NCBI GenBank assembly: GCA_027214345.1
Contig: JAPWHR010000001.1
Location: forward strand, 372,001-436,000
DNA from: Comamonadaceae bacterium G21597-S1
GTDB lineage: Bacteria > Pseudomonadota > Gammaproteobacteria > Burkholderiales > Burkholderiaceae_C
DNA: 64,000 nucleotides
Direction of reading: 5' to 3'
Within the stretch, counting starts at the first letter, position 1. Each line of letters begins with the position of its first letter. Below the pieces are notes generated by a model, which did not search any database, had not been told where the DNA came from, and worked only from the letters and a program-made list of their open reading frames with translations. This document shows, one piece after another, positions 42,590 to 51,086 of this stretch. The position numbers and the translations under genes are program-made.

Positions 42590-43627
42590 TCAGTCGGCAA
42601 GCAGGGCGGACTGGCGGCGCATCAACTGGCCGGGCAACAGCATGACAACCGGCGGCTTTGCGCGGTCCTCGATGTGCTCGAGCAGCAGGTGCACGGCCAT
42701 GCGTGCCATCTCGCCCACCGGCTGGCGCACCGTCGTGAGCTGGTAGGGGGCCCGCTCGGCGCTGGCGACGTCGTCGAAGCCCACGACCGAGACATCCTGC
42801 GGTATGCGCAGGCCCAGCGCGTATCGTGCCGCGTCCATCGCACCGAAGGCCATGTCGTCGTTGGCGCACACGACCGCGTCGATCGGCTTGCCGCGTGCAT
42901 ACAGCGCCAGCATGGCCGCGTGGCCCGACTGGTAGCCGAAGTCCCCGTCGACGACCTCGATCGGACCGACGGCGAGTTCCTGCAGGCGTTGCAGCAGGCC
43001 CTGCTTGCGCTGTTCGGCCACCGGGGCATCGGCGGGCCCGGCCAGGAATGCGAAATGGCGGTGACCGGACCGGTACAGGCGGTCGGCGATGTCCCGGTTG
43101 GCACCGATGTGGTCGCAGCCGACGCTGCAGGTGTTCTGGCCGGGTGCGATCCGGTTGTACAGCACTACCGGGATGCCGCGCGACTGGCAACGTTCGAGCT
43201 CTTGCGCCGGCATCGTGGTGCAAGCGATGACTCCATCGACCTTGTAGCGCAGAATCTCGCCGACGATGTCGCCATGGTCCCGCTCCTGCGTGATCGAGAA
43301 CAGCAACAGGTGCATGCCGCGGCGCAGCAGCGCGACATTGAGTTCGAACAGGATGTCGGGCGTGACACGGGTCGTGGTCTCCGTGACCATCACGGCCACG
43401 ATGCTCGAGCGCCGCGTGATCAAGGAGCGCGCGATCGCGTTGGGTGCGTAGTGCAGTTCGGCCGCGGCTGCCATCACCTTCTTGCGTGTCTTTTCCGAGA
43501 TCGACGCATGGGGCAGGAAGCAGCGCGACACGGCAGACTGCGACACACCGGCCAGCCGCGCCACGTCGTATGAGGTTGCGCTGCCAAACGGCTTGTGGCT
43601 GTCTCTTTTCGTGGTTTTGCGCGTCAT
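42590..43627 (-). CDS. LacI-family transcriptional regulator 2
   Basis: 345 residues. HTH SYDVARLAGVSQSAVSRCF, hinge NAIARSLITRRS, effector domain from AVMVTETTTRVTPDIL to VVGFDDVASAERAP. The recognition helix is identical to that of regulator 1, so both may read the same operator. Start ATG 43627 gives a short basic N-tail; a longer frame to 43783 would overlap regulator 3. It lies 76 bases downstream of regulator 3 on the same strand. Confidence 0.93.
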   Translation of the reverse strand: MTRKTTKRDSHKPFGSATSYDVARLAGVSQSAVSRCFLPHASISEKTRKKVMAAAAELHYAPNAIARSLITRRSSIVAVMVTETTTRVTPDILFELNVALLRRGMHLLLFSITQERDHGDIVGEILRYKVDGVIACTTMPAQELERCQSRGIPVVLYNRIAPGQNTCSVGCDHIGANRDIADRLYRSGHRHFAFLAGPADAPVAEQRKQGLLQRLQELAVGPIEVVDGDFGYQSGHAAMLALYARGKPIDAVVCANDDMAFGAMDAARYALGLRIPQDVSVVGFDDVASAERAPYQLTTVRQPVGEMARMAVHLLLEHIEDRAKPPVVMLLPGQLMRRQSALLAD

Positions 43628-43703
43628 GGCCCAAGCATAGGTGATGCCGTGGCGCACCGGGGGCCAAGGATGGCGGGCACGCCGCTCGCGGGCGCGCGCA
43701 CCG

Positions 43704-44729
43704 TCATGCGACGTGTGGAAACAGGTGCGCCGACGCCCGCTCGACCAGTTCGGCTGGCAATTGCACCTGAGTGCAGGCGGCATGGTCGGTGAGCCGGTTG
43801 CGCACTTCGTCGGCCACCCGCGCGGCCAGCGCGTCGAAGGACTGCGCGACCGTGGTGAGCCGGTAGGCTGGCCGCTGGCCGGCGTGGATGTCGTCGAAGC
43901 CCACGATGGACACGTCGCGCGGCACCTGCAGCATCAGCGCGAATCGGGCAGCGTCCAGCACACCCATTGCCATGGCGTCATTGACGCAGAAAATCGCCTG
44001 TGGCCGCTGCACCGGGTCGGATGTCTGCAGCAGTTCCAGGCCCGCGGCATGCCCTGATTCGTAGTGGTAGTCGCCCGCCACGCGCCGAACGCTGGTGACT
44101 CCGAGTTCGGCCAGTCGCCCGCAAAAGCCCTGCTCGCGCAGCCAGGCCACCGGGGCGTCCTGCGGACCGGCCACGATGGCGAAGCGCCGGTGGCCCGCGG
44201 CGTACAGCCGCGATGCGAGCAGCCGCGCCGCGCCCCGGTTGTCGGTGGCGACGCCCGAGGCCAGGTCGGCGGGCGCTTCCCGGTTGAACATCACGACCGG
44301 ACACGGGCGCTGCCAGGCGCGCTCGAGCGCGTCGCGCGGCAGCGCAAGGCAGGACACGACCGCATCGATGCCATGGGCCAGTGCCCGTGCAAGCGCCTGC
44401 GCCGCCTCGGATTCCTGGGCCACCGTGAACAGCAATGGCTGGAAGCCGTGGCCCTGCAGGGCCAGCCCGAGCGAGAGCAGGACTTCCGTGGTTTCGCGCT
44501 GCGTGTCCTGCGAGATCAGGATCGCGACCAGGCCCGAGCGCTTGGTGATCAGGCTGCGGGCGACCGCGTTGGGCTGGTAGCCCAGTGCCTGAGCTGCCGC
44601 CAGCACCCGTTCCCGCGTGGCCGGTGCGATCGGTGCATCGGCCTGGAACGCGCGCGAGACCACGGCTTGCGAAACACCCGCGCGCGAGGCCACGTCGTAG
44701 GAGGTTGGTGCGTTGAATTTGCGGCGCAT
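43704..44729 (-). CDS. LacI-family transcriptional regulator 3
   Basis: 341 residues. HTH SYDVASRAGVSQAVVSRAF, hinge NAVARSLITKRS, effector domain ending IVGFDDIHAGQRP. The recognition helix differs from regulators 1 and 2 by two residues (VSQAVVSR against VSQSAVSR). It is divergent from the second sugar transporter across a 124-base gap that holds operator site C and a second palindrome, the classical arrangement for a transporter repressor. Confidence 0.93.
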   Translation of the reverse strand: MRRKFNAPTSYDVASRAGVSQAVVSRAFQADAPIAPATRERVLAAAQALGYQPNAVARSLITKRSGLVAILISQDTQRETTEVLLSLGLALQGHGFQPLLFTVAQESEAAQALARALAHGIDAVVSCLALPRDALERAWQRPCPVVMFNREAPADLASGVATDNRGAARLLASRLYAAGHRRFAIVAGPQDAPVAWLREQGFCGRLAELGVTSVRRVAGDYHYESGHAAGLELLQTSDPVQRPQAIFCVNDAMAMGVLDAARFALMLQVPRDVSIVGFDDIHAGQRPAYRLTTVAQSFDALAARVADEVRNRLTDHAACTQVQLPAELVERASAHLFPHVA

Positions 44730-44754
44730 GATGAAAACGAATTCATATCAGGGA

Positions 44755-44762
44755 AAACGTTT
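44755..44762. promoter_or_regulatory. CpG-centred AAACGTTT palindrome, possible second LacI-type operator
   Basis: AAACGTTT in the gap between regulator 3 and the transporter. Its centre is 31 bases (three helical turns) from the centre of site C, so proteins on both sites would face the same side. Short, hence tentative. Confidence 0.45.
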
Positions 44763-44780
44763 AGTCCGCTTGATTATCAC

Positions 44781-44798
44781 TTTGCATTCGTATGCAAT
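44781..44798. promoter_or_regulatory. LacI-type operator, site C
   Basis: TTTGCATTC|GTATGCAAT, CpG-centred, one mismatch from a perfect TTGCATnCGTATGCAA-type dyad. A possible promoter overlaps it (-35 TTGATT 44770-44775, 17-base gap, -10 TGCAAT 44793-44798). Fifty-six bases before the start of the system-2 binding protein. Confidence 0.75.
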
Positions 44799-44853
44799 AC
44801 CGCTCTGTTGGTGTTGTTGCATGAATTCCTATTCATTGAAGGAGATACAGCTC

Positions 44854-46167
44854 ATGAAGAGACGTGACGTGATCCAGGCCGGCGCGGCCGCACTCGGGTT
44901 CGGTTTCCAGCCCTGGGGCCGTGCCCAGTCCACCCCGACCCTCAAGCCGGGCAAGCCGTATGCCGGAACCGAGATCAGCCTGCTGACCGTGGTGGCACCG
45001 CAGTTCAAGGCCCATGAGGCCAAGCTGGCCGATTTCGAGGCGCAGACCGGCATCAAGGTCAAGTACCAGTACGTGCCGTTCGCCAGCACCCGTGACAAGC
45101 TGACCGCCGAGTTGGTCGCGCAAGGCGCCCAGTACGACGTGCTCAGCGTGATGGACGTCTGGGGCCCTTCGCTGTACAACCTGTTCGAACCCATCAACGC
45201 CCGACTGGCCGAGAGGAAGATCGACATGGCCGAGCGTTACCCGTACGCCCACCTGCGCGCGGCACGCGACGGCAACGGCAATGGCAAGAACCTCCTGGGC
45301 ATGCCGATCCGCGGCCACGTGCAGCTGATGTTCTACCGCAAGGACGTGTTCGCCCGGCTCGGCCTCAAGCCGCCAGGTACCTGGGACGAGATGGTCGAGA
45401 TCGGCAAGACCGTCCAGGCCAAGACCGACCTGTCGGGCGTGGCCATGTATTACGGCAAGACCGGCGCCCAGAACCTGATGATCTGGTTCAACTACCTGTG
45501 GGGCATGGGCGGCGACCTGCTCGACGCCAAGGGCCAGCCCGCATTCCACTCGCCGCAGGGCGTGGCCGCCACGCAGGCCTACGTCGACGTGTTGCTCAAG
45601 CACAAGGTCGCGCCGGCGGCGTCGGTGTCGTTCAACGAGTCGGATGCCGCCAACTCGATGGCCCAGGGCAAGGTGGCGATGTACCCGGTGTGGTGGTGGC
45701 GTTATGCCGGCCTGGTCGATCCCAAGATCTCGACGCTCAAGCCGGACCAGGTCGGCTTCGCGCCGCTGCCCAGCATGCCAGGCAAGGAAAGCACCACCTA
45801 CACCAACACCTGGTTCTACGGCATCAACAAGAACAGCAAGAAGAAGGACGCCGCGATGGAGTTCCTGGCCTGGATCTCGCAGCCCGAGATCGAGCGCTCC
45901 GTGCTGCTCGACACCAGCCTGAACGAAGTGGTGGCGGTGCAGACGCGCAACCTGATCGACGGCGACGTCAACCGCCGCTTCGGCGGCATGCACCTGTTCG
46001 GCGCCCAGGCCCTCAAGGGCGCGAAGGGCACGCCGCTGTTCCCGCAATGGGCCCAGGTCAGCGACCTGCTCGAGGCGACGATGAGCGAGCTGGCCACCGG
46101 TAACACCCAGGTCAAGCCGGCACTCGAGCAGGCCGCCTCCCGCGCCCGCCGCATCCTGCGCGGCTGA
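44854..46167 (+). CDS. CUT1 sugar ABC transporter substrate-binding protein, system 2
   Basis: 437 residues. The N-terminus KRRDVIQAGAAALGFG has a twin-arginine-like motif, unlike the system-1 receptor, so export may be by Tat. The extracellular solute-binding family 1 fold follows: FEAQTGIKVKYQYVPF, FYRKDVFARLGLKPPGTWDEM, and GKVAMYPVWWWRYAGL with several aromatic residues that could stack on a sugar ring. SD AAGGAG lies about nine bases before ATG 44854. First gene of the second transporter operon, behind site C. Confidence 0.93.
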   Translation: MKRRDVIQAGAAALGFGFQPWGRAQSTPTLKPGKPYAGTEISLLTVVAPQFKAHEAKLADFEAQTGIKVKYQYVPFASTRDKLTAELVAQGAQYDVLSVMDVWGPSLYNLFEPINARLAERKIDMAERYPYAHLRAARDGNGNGKNLLGMPIRGHVQLMFYRKDVFARLGLKPPGTWDEMVEIGKTVQAKTDLSGVAMYYGKTGAQNLMIWFNYLWGMGGDLLDAKGQPAFHSPQGVAATQAYVDVLLKHKVAPAASVSFNESDAANSMAQGKVAMYPVWWWRYAGLVDPKISTLKPDQVGFAPLPSMPGKESTTYTNTWFYGINKNSKKKDAAMEFLAWISQPEIERSVLLDTSLNEVVAVQTRNLIDGDVNRRFGGMHLFGAQALKGAKGTPLFPQWAQVSDLLEATMSELATGNTQVKPALEQAASRARRILRG

Positions 46168-46207
46168 TCCGCTGCGCCCGGTTCCTCCACCACGACCCGA
46201 GACCCCG

Positions 46208-47077
46208 ATGCGTCGCATTCCCGTCCACTGGCTGCTGCTCGCGCCGGCCCTGCTTTTCGTCGCGGCAATGGCTTTGTTCCCGCTGGCCTATTCCTTCATC
46301 CTGAGTTTTCGGGAGTGGAAGCTGGCGCGCAGCGTGACGCCGGGGGACTGGGTCGGGTTGGAGAACTACTGGTACCTGCTCACCGACGACCCCGACTTCC
46401 TGGAAGCGATCCAGGTCACCGCGGTGTTCGTCGTCTCCAACGTGCTGGCCACCGTGCTGGTGGCGCTGGGCGCGGCGCTGCTGCTGAACCGGGCAGGGCG
46501 CATCAACACCATCGCGCGGGTGCTGCTGATCCTGCCCTTCGTGATGAGCCCGGCGCTGGTGGGCATCTCGTTTCGCTTCTTCCTCAATGGCGAGTACGGC
46601 ATCGTGCACCACCTGATCGGCCAGGTGTTTCCGGCCATGCGCGACTCCATCTGGCTTGCCGACTCCACGCTGGCCATGGTGGCGGTGGTGGCGGCCGATG
46701 TCTGGCACTGGGCGCCCTACATGACGCTGGTCATGCTCGGCGGTCTGGCCTCGATTCCGAAGGAGACGGAAGAAGCGGCGCGCGTCGACGGCGCATCGGC
46801 CTGGGCGGTGTTCCGCGACGTGACGCTGCCCCAGTTGCTGCCGGTGATCAGCGTCGTGCTGGTGCTCAAGACCGTGTTCGCGCTCAAGGCCTTCGACATC
46901 ATCTTCACGCTGAGCAACGGCGGACCGGGCCGCAGCACGCAGACGCTGGCCTATTTCGTGTACGAGGCGGCGTTCAACTACTACGACATGGGTTACGCCG
47001 CTGCGGCAGCCTACATCCTGACCGCGGTGCTGCTGGTCGCCTCGGGCTTTTACCTTCGACTGGTGTTTCGCAAATGA
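46208..47077 (+). CDS. CUT1 sugar ABC transporter permease, MalF-like, system 2
   Basis: 289 residues, six helices, a compact form without the large periplasmic insertion seen in system 1. Coupling loop EEAARVDGASAWAVFRDVTLPQ. First helix LLLAPALLFVAAMALFPLAY. Starts 40 bases after the receptor gene; the stop overlaps the next ATG (ATGA). Confidence 0.94.
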   Translation: MRRIPVHWLLLAPALLFVAAMALFPLAYSFILSFREWKLARSVTPGDWVGLENYWYLLTDDPDFLEAIQVTAVFVVSNVLATVLVALGAALLLNRAGRINTIARVLLILPFVMSPALVGISFRFFLNGEYGIVHHLIGQVFPAMRDSIWLADSTLAMVAVVAADVWHWAPYMTLVMLGGLASIPKETEEAARVDGASAWAVFRDVTLPQLLPVISVVLVLKTVFALKAFDIIFTLSNGGPGRSTQTLAYFVYEAAFNYYDMGYAAAAAYILTAVLLVASGFYLRLVFRK

Positions 47078-47961
47078 AAACGAACGTGCATCCGGCGATC
47101 GTGCCGGTGGGCCCGGTGCCGGCCGGTTACCAGGCCACGGTGGGTGAACACGCGGCGAACTGGCTGCGCCAGCTGGTGGTGATCGTGCTGATCAGCGCCA
47201 TCGTGCTGCCGATCGCCTGGATCTTCCTGACCGCGTTCAAGACTCCACGCGACGTCTATTCGCTGGGTAGCGCGTTGTGGTTCACGCCCACGCTGGAGAA
47301 CATGGTCACCGTGTTCCGCGACCCGTGGAATCTGGGCAACAAGATCGTCAACAGCCTGTTGGTGGCCGGCGGCACGGTGCTGCTGGCCATGCCGATGGCC
47401 ACGATGGCGGCGTATGCGTTCTCGCGTTTCGAATTTCGCTTCAAGCAGACCATCTTCCTGGTCGTCATCGCCTCGCAGTTCATCCCGGCGGCCGTCGTCG
47501 TGTTGCCGTATTTCCTGATGTTCAAGGAAGCCGGCATGCTCGACACCCGCACCGCGCTGGTGTTGGTGAACCTGTCCATCGTACTGCCGTACGGCGTCTG
47601 GATGATCAAGGGTTTCATCGACGCGGTGCCGATCGAGATAGAAGAGTCGGCCATGGTCGACGGCGCGCCGCGATCGCGCGTGATCTGGGAGATCGTCGTG
47701 CCGGCGGCACTGCCGGGCATCATTACCGCGTCGGTGTTCAGCTTCACGCTGACCTGGAACGAGTTCCTGTTTGCGCTGATCATCGGCAAGCAGCATGCAC
47801 TGACGCTGCCCATCGGCCTGATCGGTTTCCGCACCGAGCGCGGCGACCTGTGGGAGCTGATGGCTGCCGGTGGCGTGTTGATCACCGCGCCCATGTTCCT
47901 GATCTCGCTGCTGGTCCAGAAGCAGTTCGTCGGCAGCCTGACTGCCGGTTCGGTGCGCTGA
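47074..47961 (+). CDS. CUT1 sugar ABC transporter permease, MalG-like, system 2
   Basis: 295 residues. A cytoplasmic N-tail of ~30 residues precedes helix 1 (VVIVLISAIVLPIAWIFL). Coupling loop EIEESAMVDGAPRSRVIWEIVVP; C-terminal QKQFVGSLTAGSVR. Overlaps the MalF-like stop by four bases and is followed 28 bases later by the ATPase gene. Confidence 0.95.
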   Translation: MKTNVHPAIVPVGPVPAGYQATVGEHAANWLRQLVVIVLISAIVLPIAWIFLTAFKTPRDVYSLGSALWFTPTLENMVTVFRDPWNLGNKIVNSLLVAGGTVLLAMPMATMAAYAFSRFEFRFKQTIFLVVIASQFIPAAVVVLPYFLMFKEAGMLDTRTALVLVNLSIVLPYGVWMIKGFIDAVPIEIEESAMVDGAPRSRVIWEIVVPAALPGIITASVFSFTLTWNEFLFALIIGKQHALTLPIGLIGFRTERGDLWELMAAGGVLITAPMFLISLLVQKQFVGSLTAGSVR

Positions 47962-47989
47962 GCGCTGCCACCCCTTACGTCCTTCATCC

Positions 47990-49045
47990 ATGACCGTCAT
48001 CTCGCTTTCGCACATCGACAAGTCCTTTGGTTCCGTGCGCATCGTCAAGGACCTCAACCTCACGATCGCCGACCAGGAGTTCCTGGTCTTCCTGGGCCCC
48101 TCGGGCTGCGGAAAGACCACGACCATGCGCATGGTGGCCGGCCTCGAGCAGCCCACGCTGGGCGAGGTCGCCTTCGACGGCGCCCGCGTCAACGAGTTGC
48201 CGACGCAAAAGCGCGACGTGGCCATGGTGTTCCAGAACTACGGCCTGTATCCGCACATGTCGGTGGCGCAGAACATCGCCTATCCGCTCAAGTTGCGCGG
48301 TGTGGCGCCGGCCGAGCGCGACAAGCTGGTGGCCAAGGCGGCCGAACGGGTAGAGCTCGGCCCTTTCCTCAAGCGCATGCCGCGCGAGTTGTCGGGCGGT
48401 CAACGCCAGCGCGTTGCGCTGGCACGCAGCATCGTGCGCACGCCGCGGGTGTTCCTGATGGACGAGCCGCTGTCCAACCTCGACGCCAAGCTGCGCGTGG
48501 TGGCCCGCGCGCAGATCAAGCACCTGGCCGAGGACCTCAAGGTCACGACGATCTACGTCACGCACGATCAGGTCGAGGCGATGACACTGGCGCACCGGGT
48601 CGCCGTCATGCAGGACGGCGTGATCCGCCAGCTCGGCGCGCCGGAGGACATCTACAACGACCCGGCCGACAGCTTCGTGGCCGGCTTCATCGGCAGCCCG
48701 GCGATGAACCTGCTGCCGGTACAGGTGCAAGGCGCGCTGCTGCAGGCCGAGGGCGGCCTGCAGATCCGCCTGCCAGCGCCGCGCGCCGGCACACTGACGC
48801 TGGGTGCGCGCGCCGAGGACATGCGGCTGGCCGGGCTGGACGACGCGCATTTCCAGGCCGAAGTGTTCACCTTCGAACTGCTGGGCGACTGCACCATGGC
48901 CACCGTCATGATCGGCCACCGGCTCGTGGCGATCAAGGCCCAGAAGGACCTGCGGCTGCGTTCGGGCGAGCGCATCGGCGTGTGTTTCGATCCGCAGCGC
49001 CTGTACTGGTTTGACCACGACACGGGGGTACGTATCCGTGCCTGA
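47990..49045 (+). CDS. CUT1 sugar ABC transporter ATP-binding protein (UgpC/MsmK type), system 2
   Basis: 351 residues. Walker A GPSGCGKTT, signature LSGGQRQR, Walker B VFLMDEPLSNLD, switch THDQVEA, TOBE domain from about 235. Close in sequence to the system-1 ATPase over the nucleotide-binding domain, so the two may be partly interchangeable. The 3' end overlaps the hydrolase start by 8 bases. Confidence 0.95.
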   Translation: MTVISLSHIDKSFGSVRIVKDLNLTIADQEFLVFLGPSGCGKTTTMRMVAGLEQPTLGEVAFDGARVNELPTQKRDVAMVFQNYGLYPHMSVAQNIAYPLKLRGVAPAERDKLVAKAAERVELGPFLKRMPRELSGGQRQRVALARSIVRTPRVFLMDEPLSNLDAKLRVVARAQIKHLAEDLKVTTIYVTHDQVEAMTLAHRVAVMQDGVIRQLGAPEDIYNDPADSFVAGFIGSPAMNLLPVQVQGALLQAEGGLQIRLPAPRAGTLTLGARAEDMRLAGLDDAHFQAEVFTFELLGDCTMATVMIGHRLVAIKAQKDLRLRSGERIGVCFDPQRLYWFDHDTGVRIRA

Positions 49046-49805
49046 GCACCGCCCGCTGCCGCCACGCGCCGGGTCCTTGCCGTGCCTGGTGATGATTCCC
49101 GGCACCTTGTGCGATTGCCGCATCTTCGAGCGCCAGCGGCGCGCGTTGCGCGGCCTGGCTGATGTCCGCATGGTCGATTACCACGACCTGCGCTCCACAC
49201 GCGACTGGGCCGCGCGGCTGCTGGCGCGGCTGCCGCAGCGCTTTTCGGTGCTGGGTTTTTCGCTCGGCGGCCTGTGGGCGCTGGAGCTGTTGCGCCAGGC
49301 ACCACGGCGTATCGAGCGCCTGGCCATGGTGGCCAGCAATGCGCAGGGCGCCAGCGCGGCCGGACGGCGCAAGAGCGCCTGGTTGTGGCGGATGTGGCGC
49401 GCCGCCGGTCCGACGCGTGTGGCGCGGCTGGTCACGCCTGGGTATTTCCACCACGCTGCGCAGCGGCGCCGCCACGCGGACCTGGTGCACGACATGGCGT
49501 TGCGCACGCGCAGTGCGGCCGCCCGTGCCGAGTTCGCCTGGGCCGCCACCCGGCCGGACGGCCTGGCGGCGCTGTCGCGCTTCGATGGCCCGCTGCTGCT
49601 GGTCAGTGGCGCGCAGGACCGCCTGTGCACGCCGGCCATGCAACGCGCCATGGTGCAGGCCCGCGCGGACGTGCGCTGGCTCGAACTGCCGCGCGTGGGG
49701 CACTTCGTGCCGCTCGAGGCCGGTGCCCGGCTGGCGCACGCCTTGCGCGACTGGATCGCCACGCCCGCACCGACCCCTGAACCCCTTTTCCCCGAAACCT
49801 CCTAG
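49038..49805 (+). CDS. Alpha/beta-hydrolase-fold protein
   Basis: 255 residues. Nucleophile elbow GFSLGG (~residue 72-77), oxyanion region VMIPGTLCD, acid SGAQDR and catalytic His in RVGHFVP, so a complete Ser-Asp-His triad. GTG 49038 is chosen because it lies only 8 bases inside the ATPase gene; a TTG 27 bases earlier is possible. In this operon it could hydrolyse an ester or lactone formed by the dehydrogenases (inference). Confidence 0.85.
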   Translation: MPEHRPLPPRAGSLPCLVMIPGTLCDCRIFERQRRALRGLADVRMVDYHDLRSTRDWAARLLARLPQRFSVLGFSLGGLWALELLRQAPRRIERLAMVASNAQGASAAGRRKSAWLWRMWRAAGPTRVARLVTPGYFHHAAQRRRHADLVHDMALRTRSAAARAEFAWAATRPDGLAALSRFDGPLLLVSGAQDRLCTPAMQRAMVQARADVRWLELPRVGHFVPLEAGARLAHALRDWIATPAPTPEPLFPETS

Positions 49806-49822
49806 TCCTACAGGAATCCGAG

Positions 49823-50959
49823 ATGCAGACCCGCGAACAACTCCAGCAACGTTTCATCCCCTTCGACAGCCTGCGCTACAGCACTGAGGCATTCATCGAC
49901 TACCGCATCCCCGGCTGCGCGCCCAAGAAGAACTACGCGCTGATCGGCCCCGGCGTGTCGCAGAACCCGAACCAGCCGGTCAGCCTGCGCGAGAAACACG
50001 GCTTCCAGGTCGGCGGCGTTTCCATGCCGGCCGGCACGACGAATCCGCCGCACATGCATTTCACCGCCGAGGTGTTCATCTGCACCAAGGGCCGCTGGCA
50101 GATGCACTGGGGCTTCGATCCCGATCCGCTCCAGGCCGAGATCGGCGAGGGTGACATCTTCACGGTGCCGACCTGGATCTACCGCGGCTTCCAGAGCCTG
50201 GGTCCGGACGATGCCTTCATGTTCACCGCGCTGGGCCGGGACGACACTGGCGGCATCCTGTGGGGCCCGTGGACGCTGGAGGCGGCGCGCGCACAGGGCG
50301 TGCACCTGACCGAGGACTACCGCATCATCGACGAGCAACTCGGCCAGACCTGGAGCGAGAACGACAAGCGCCTGCAGCCGATGACGCCGCAGGAGATCGC
50401 GGCGCTGCGCAAGTGGACGCCCCAGCAGATGGAACGGCGCTGCGTGCGTTTTGCCGATCTGGACTGGTCGCTCGACGCCTTGCTCGACAGCAGCCTGCCC
50501 GGATGCGGCGGTGCGATCGCGCCGGTGATCGGCCTGGGCATGAGCCAGGAACGCAACCATCTGGCTCCGGTGCACAATGCGCACGGCTTCTCGATCGAGT
50601 GGTTGCGCCTGCCCGCCGGTGGCGGCATGTCGCGTCACACGCTGGCCGACAAGCAGGTGCTGGTCGTGTATCGCGGCCAGGTGGCGATCACCATCGACGG
50701 TACCGATGCGCCGGTGACGATCGCGGCCAAGGGTTCCGACCAGGGCTGGGACAGTTTTGCGATGCCGGCCGACGCCTGGCGCAGCTACCGCAACACCGGC
50801 GGCGACGAGGCGGTGGTGCTGGTCATGACGCCGGGCGACCACCGCAAGAACCTGGTCTGGGACGATGCCGTGCTGCACGCGGCAGCCAGCGCCAACCGGG
50901 CCATCGATGCGAACGGGTATGTCGCGCCGAAGAACTTCGTCGATCGTTCGCAACGGTGA
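49823..50959 (+). CDS. Bicupin protein
   Basis: 378 residues, cytosolic, two cupin folds. Cupin 1 (residues ~55-135) keeps metal-type ligands in PPHMHFTAEVF and GDIFTVPTWIYRGF; cupin 2 (~245-335) has HTLADKQVLVVYRGQV but is poorer in His. Relatives include gentisate-type dioxygenases and sugar-acid isomerases or epimerases. It follows the hydrolase by 17 bases and precedes an aldolase, so an isomerase or ring-opening role in the pathway is plausible. A good SD-like AGGAA stands upstream of ATG 49823. Confidence 0.83.
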   Translation: MQTREQLQQRFIPFDSLRYSTEAFIDYRIPGCAPKKNYALIGPGVSQNPNQPVSLREKHGFQVGGVSMPAGTTNPPHMHFTAEVFICTKGRWQMHWGFDPDPLQAEIGEGDIFTVPTWIYRGFQSLGPDDAFMFTALGRDDTGGILWGPWTLEAARAQGVHLTEDYRIIDEQLGQTWSENDKRLQPMTPQEIAALRKWTPQQMERRCVRFADLDWSLDALLDSSLPGCGGAIAPVIGLGMSQERNHLAPVHNAHGFSIEWLRLPAGGGMSRHTLADKQVLVVYRGQVAITIDGTDAPVTIAAKGSDQGWDSFAMPADAWRSYRNTGGDEAVVLVMTPGDHRKNLVWDDAVLHAAASANRAIDANGYVAPKNFVDRSQR

Positions 50960-51086
50960 TGCGTCCGCCGCCACCCGCGCCGATACTGCTGATGGCAAGC
51001 ACGGTGGCAGCGGCCTGCGGCCATGCCACACTCGCCCGCGTGGCCAGCAATTCCTGCATGGCCTTCAATGAACCCTGGAACTCGCC

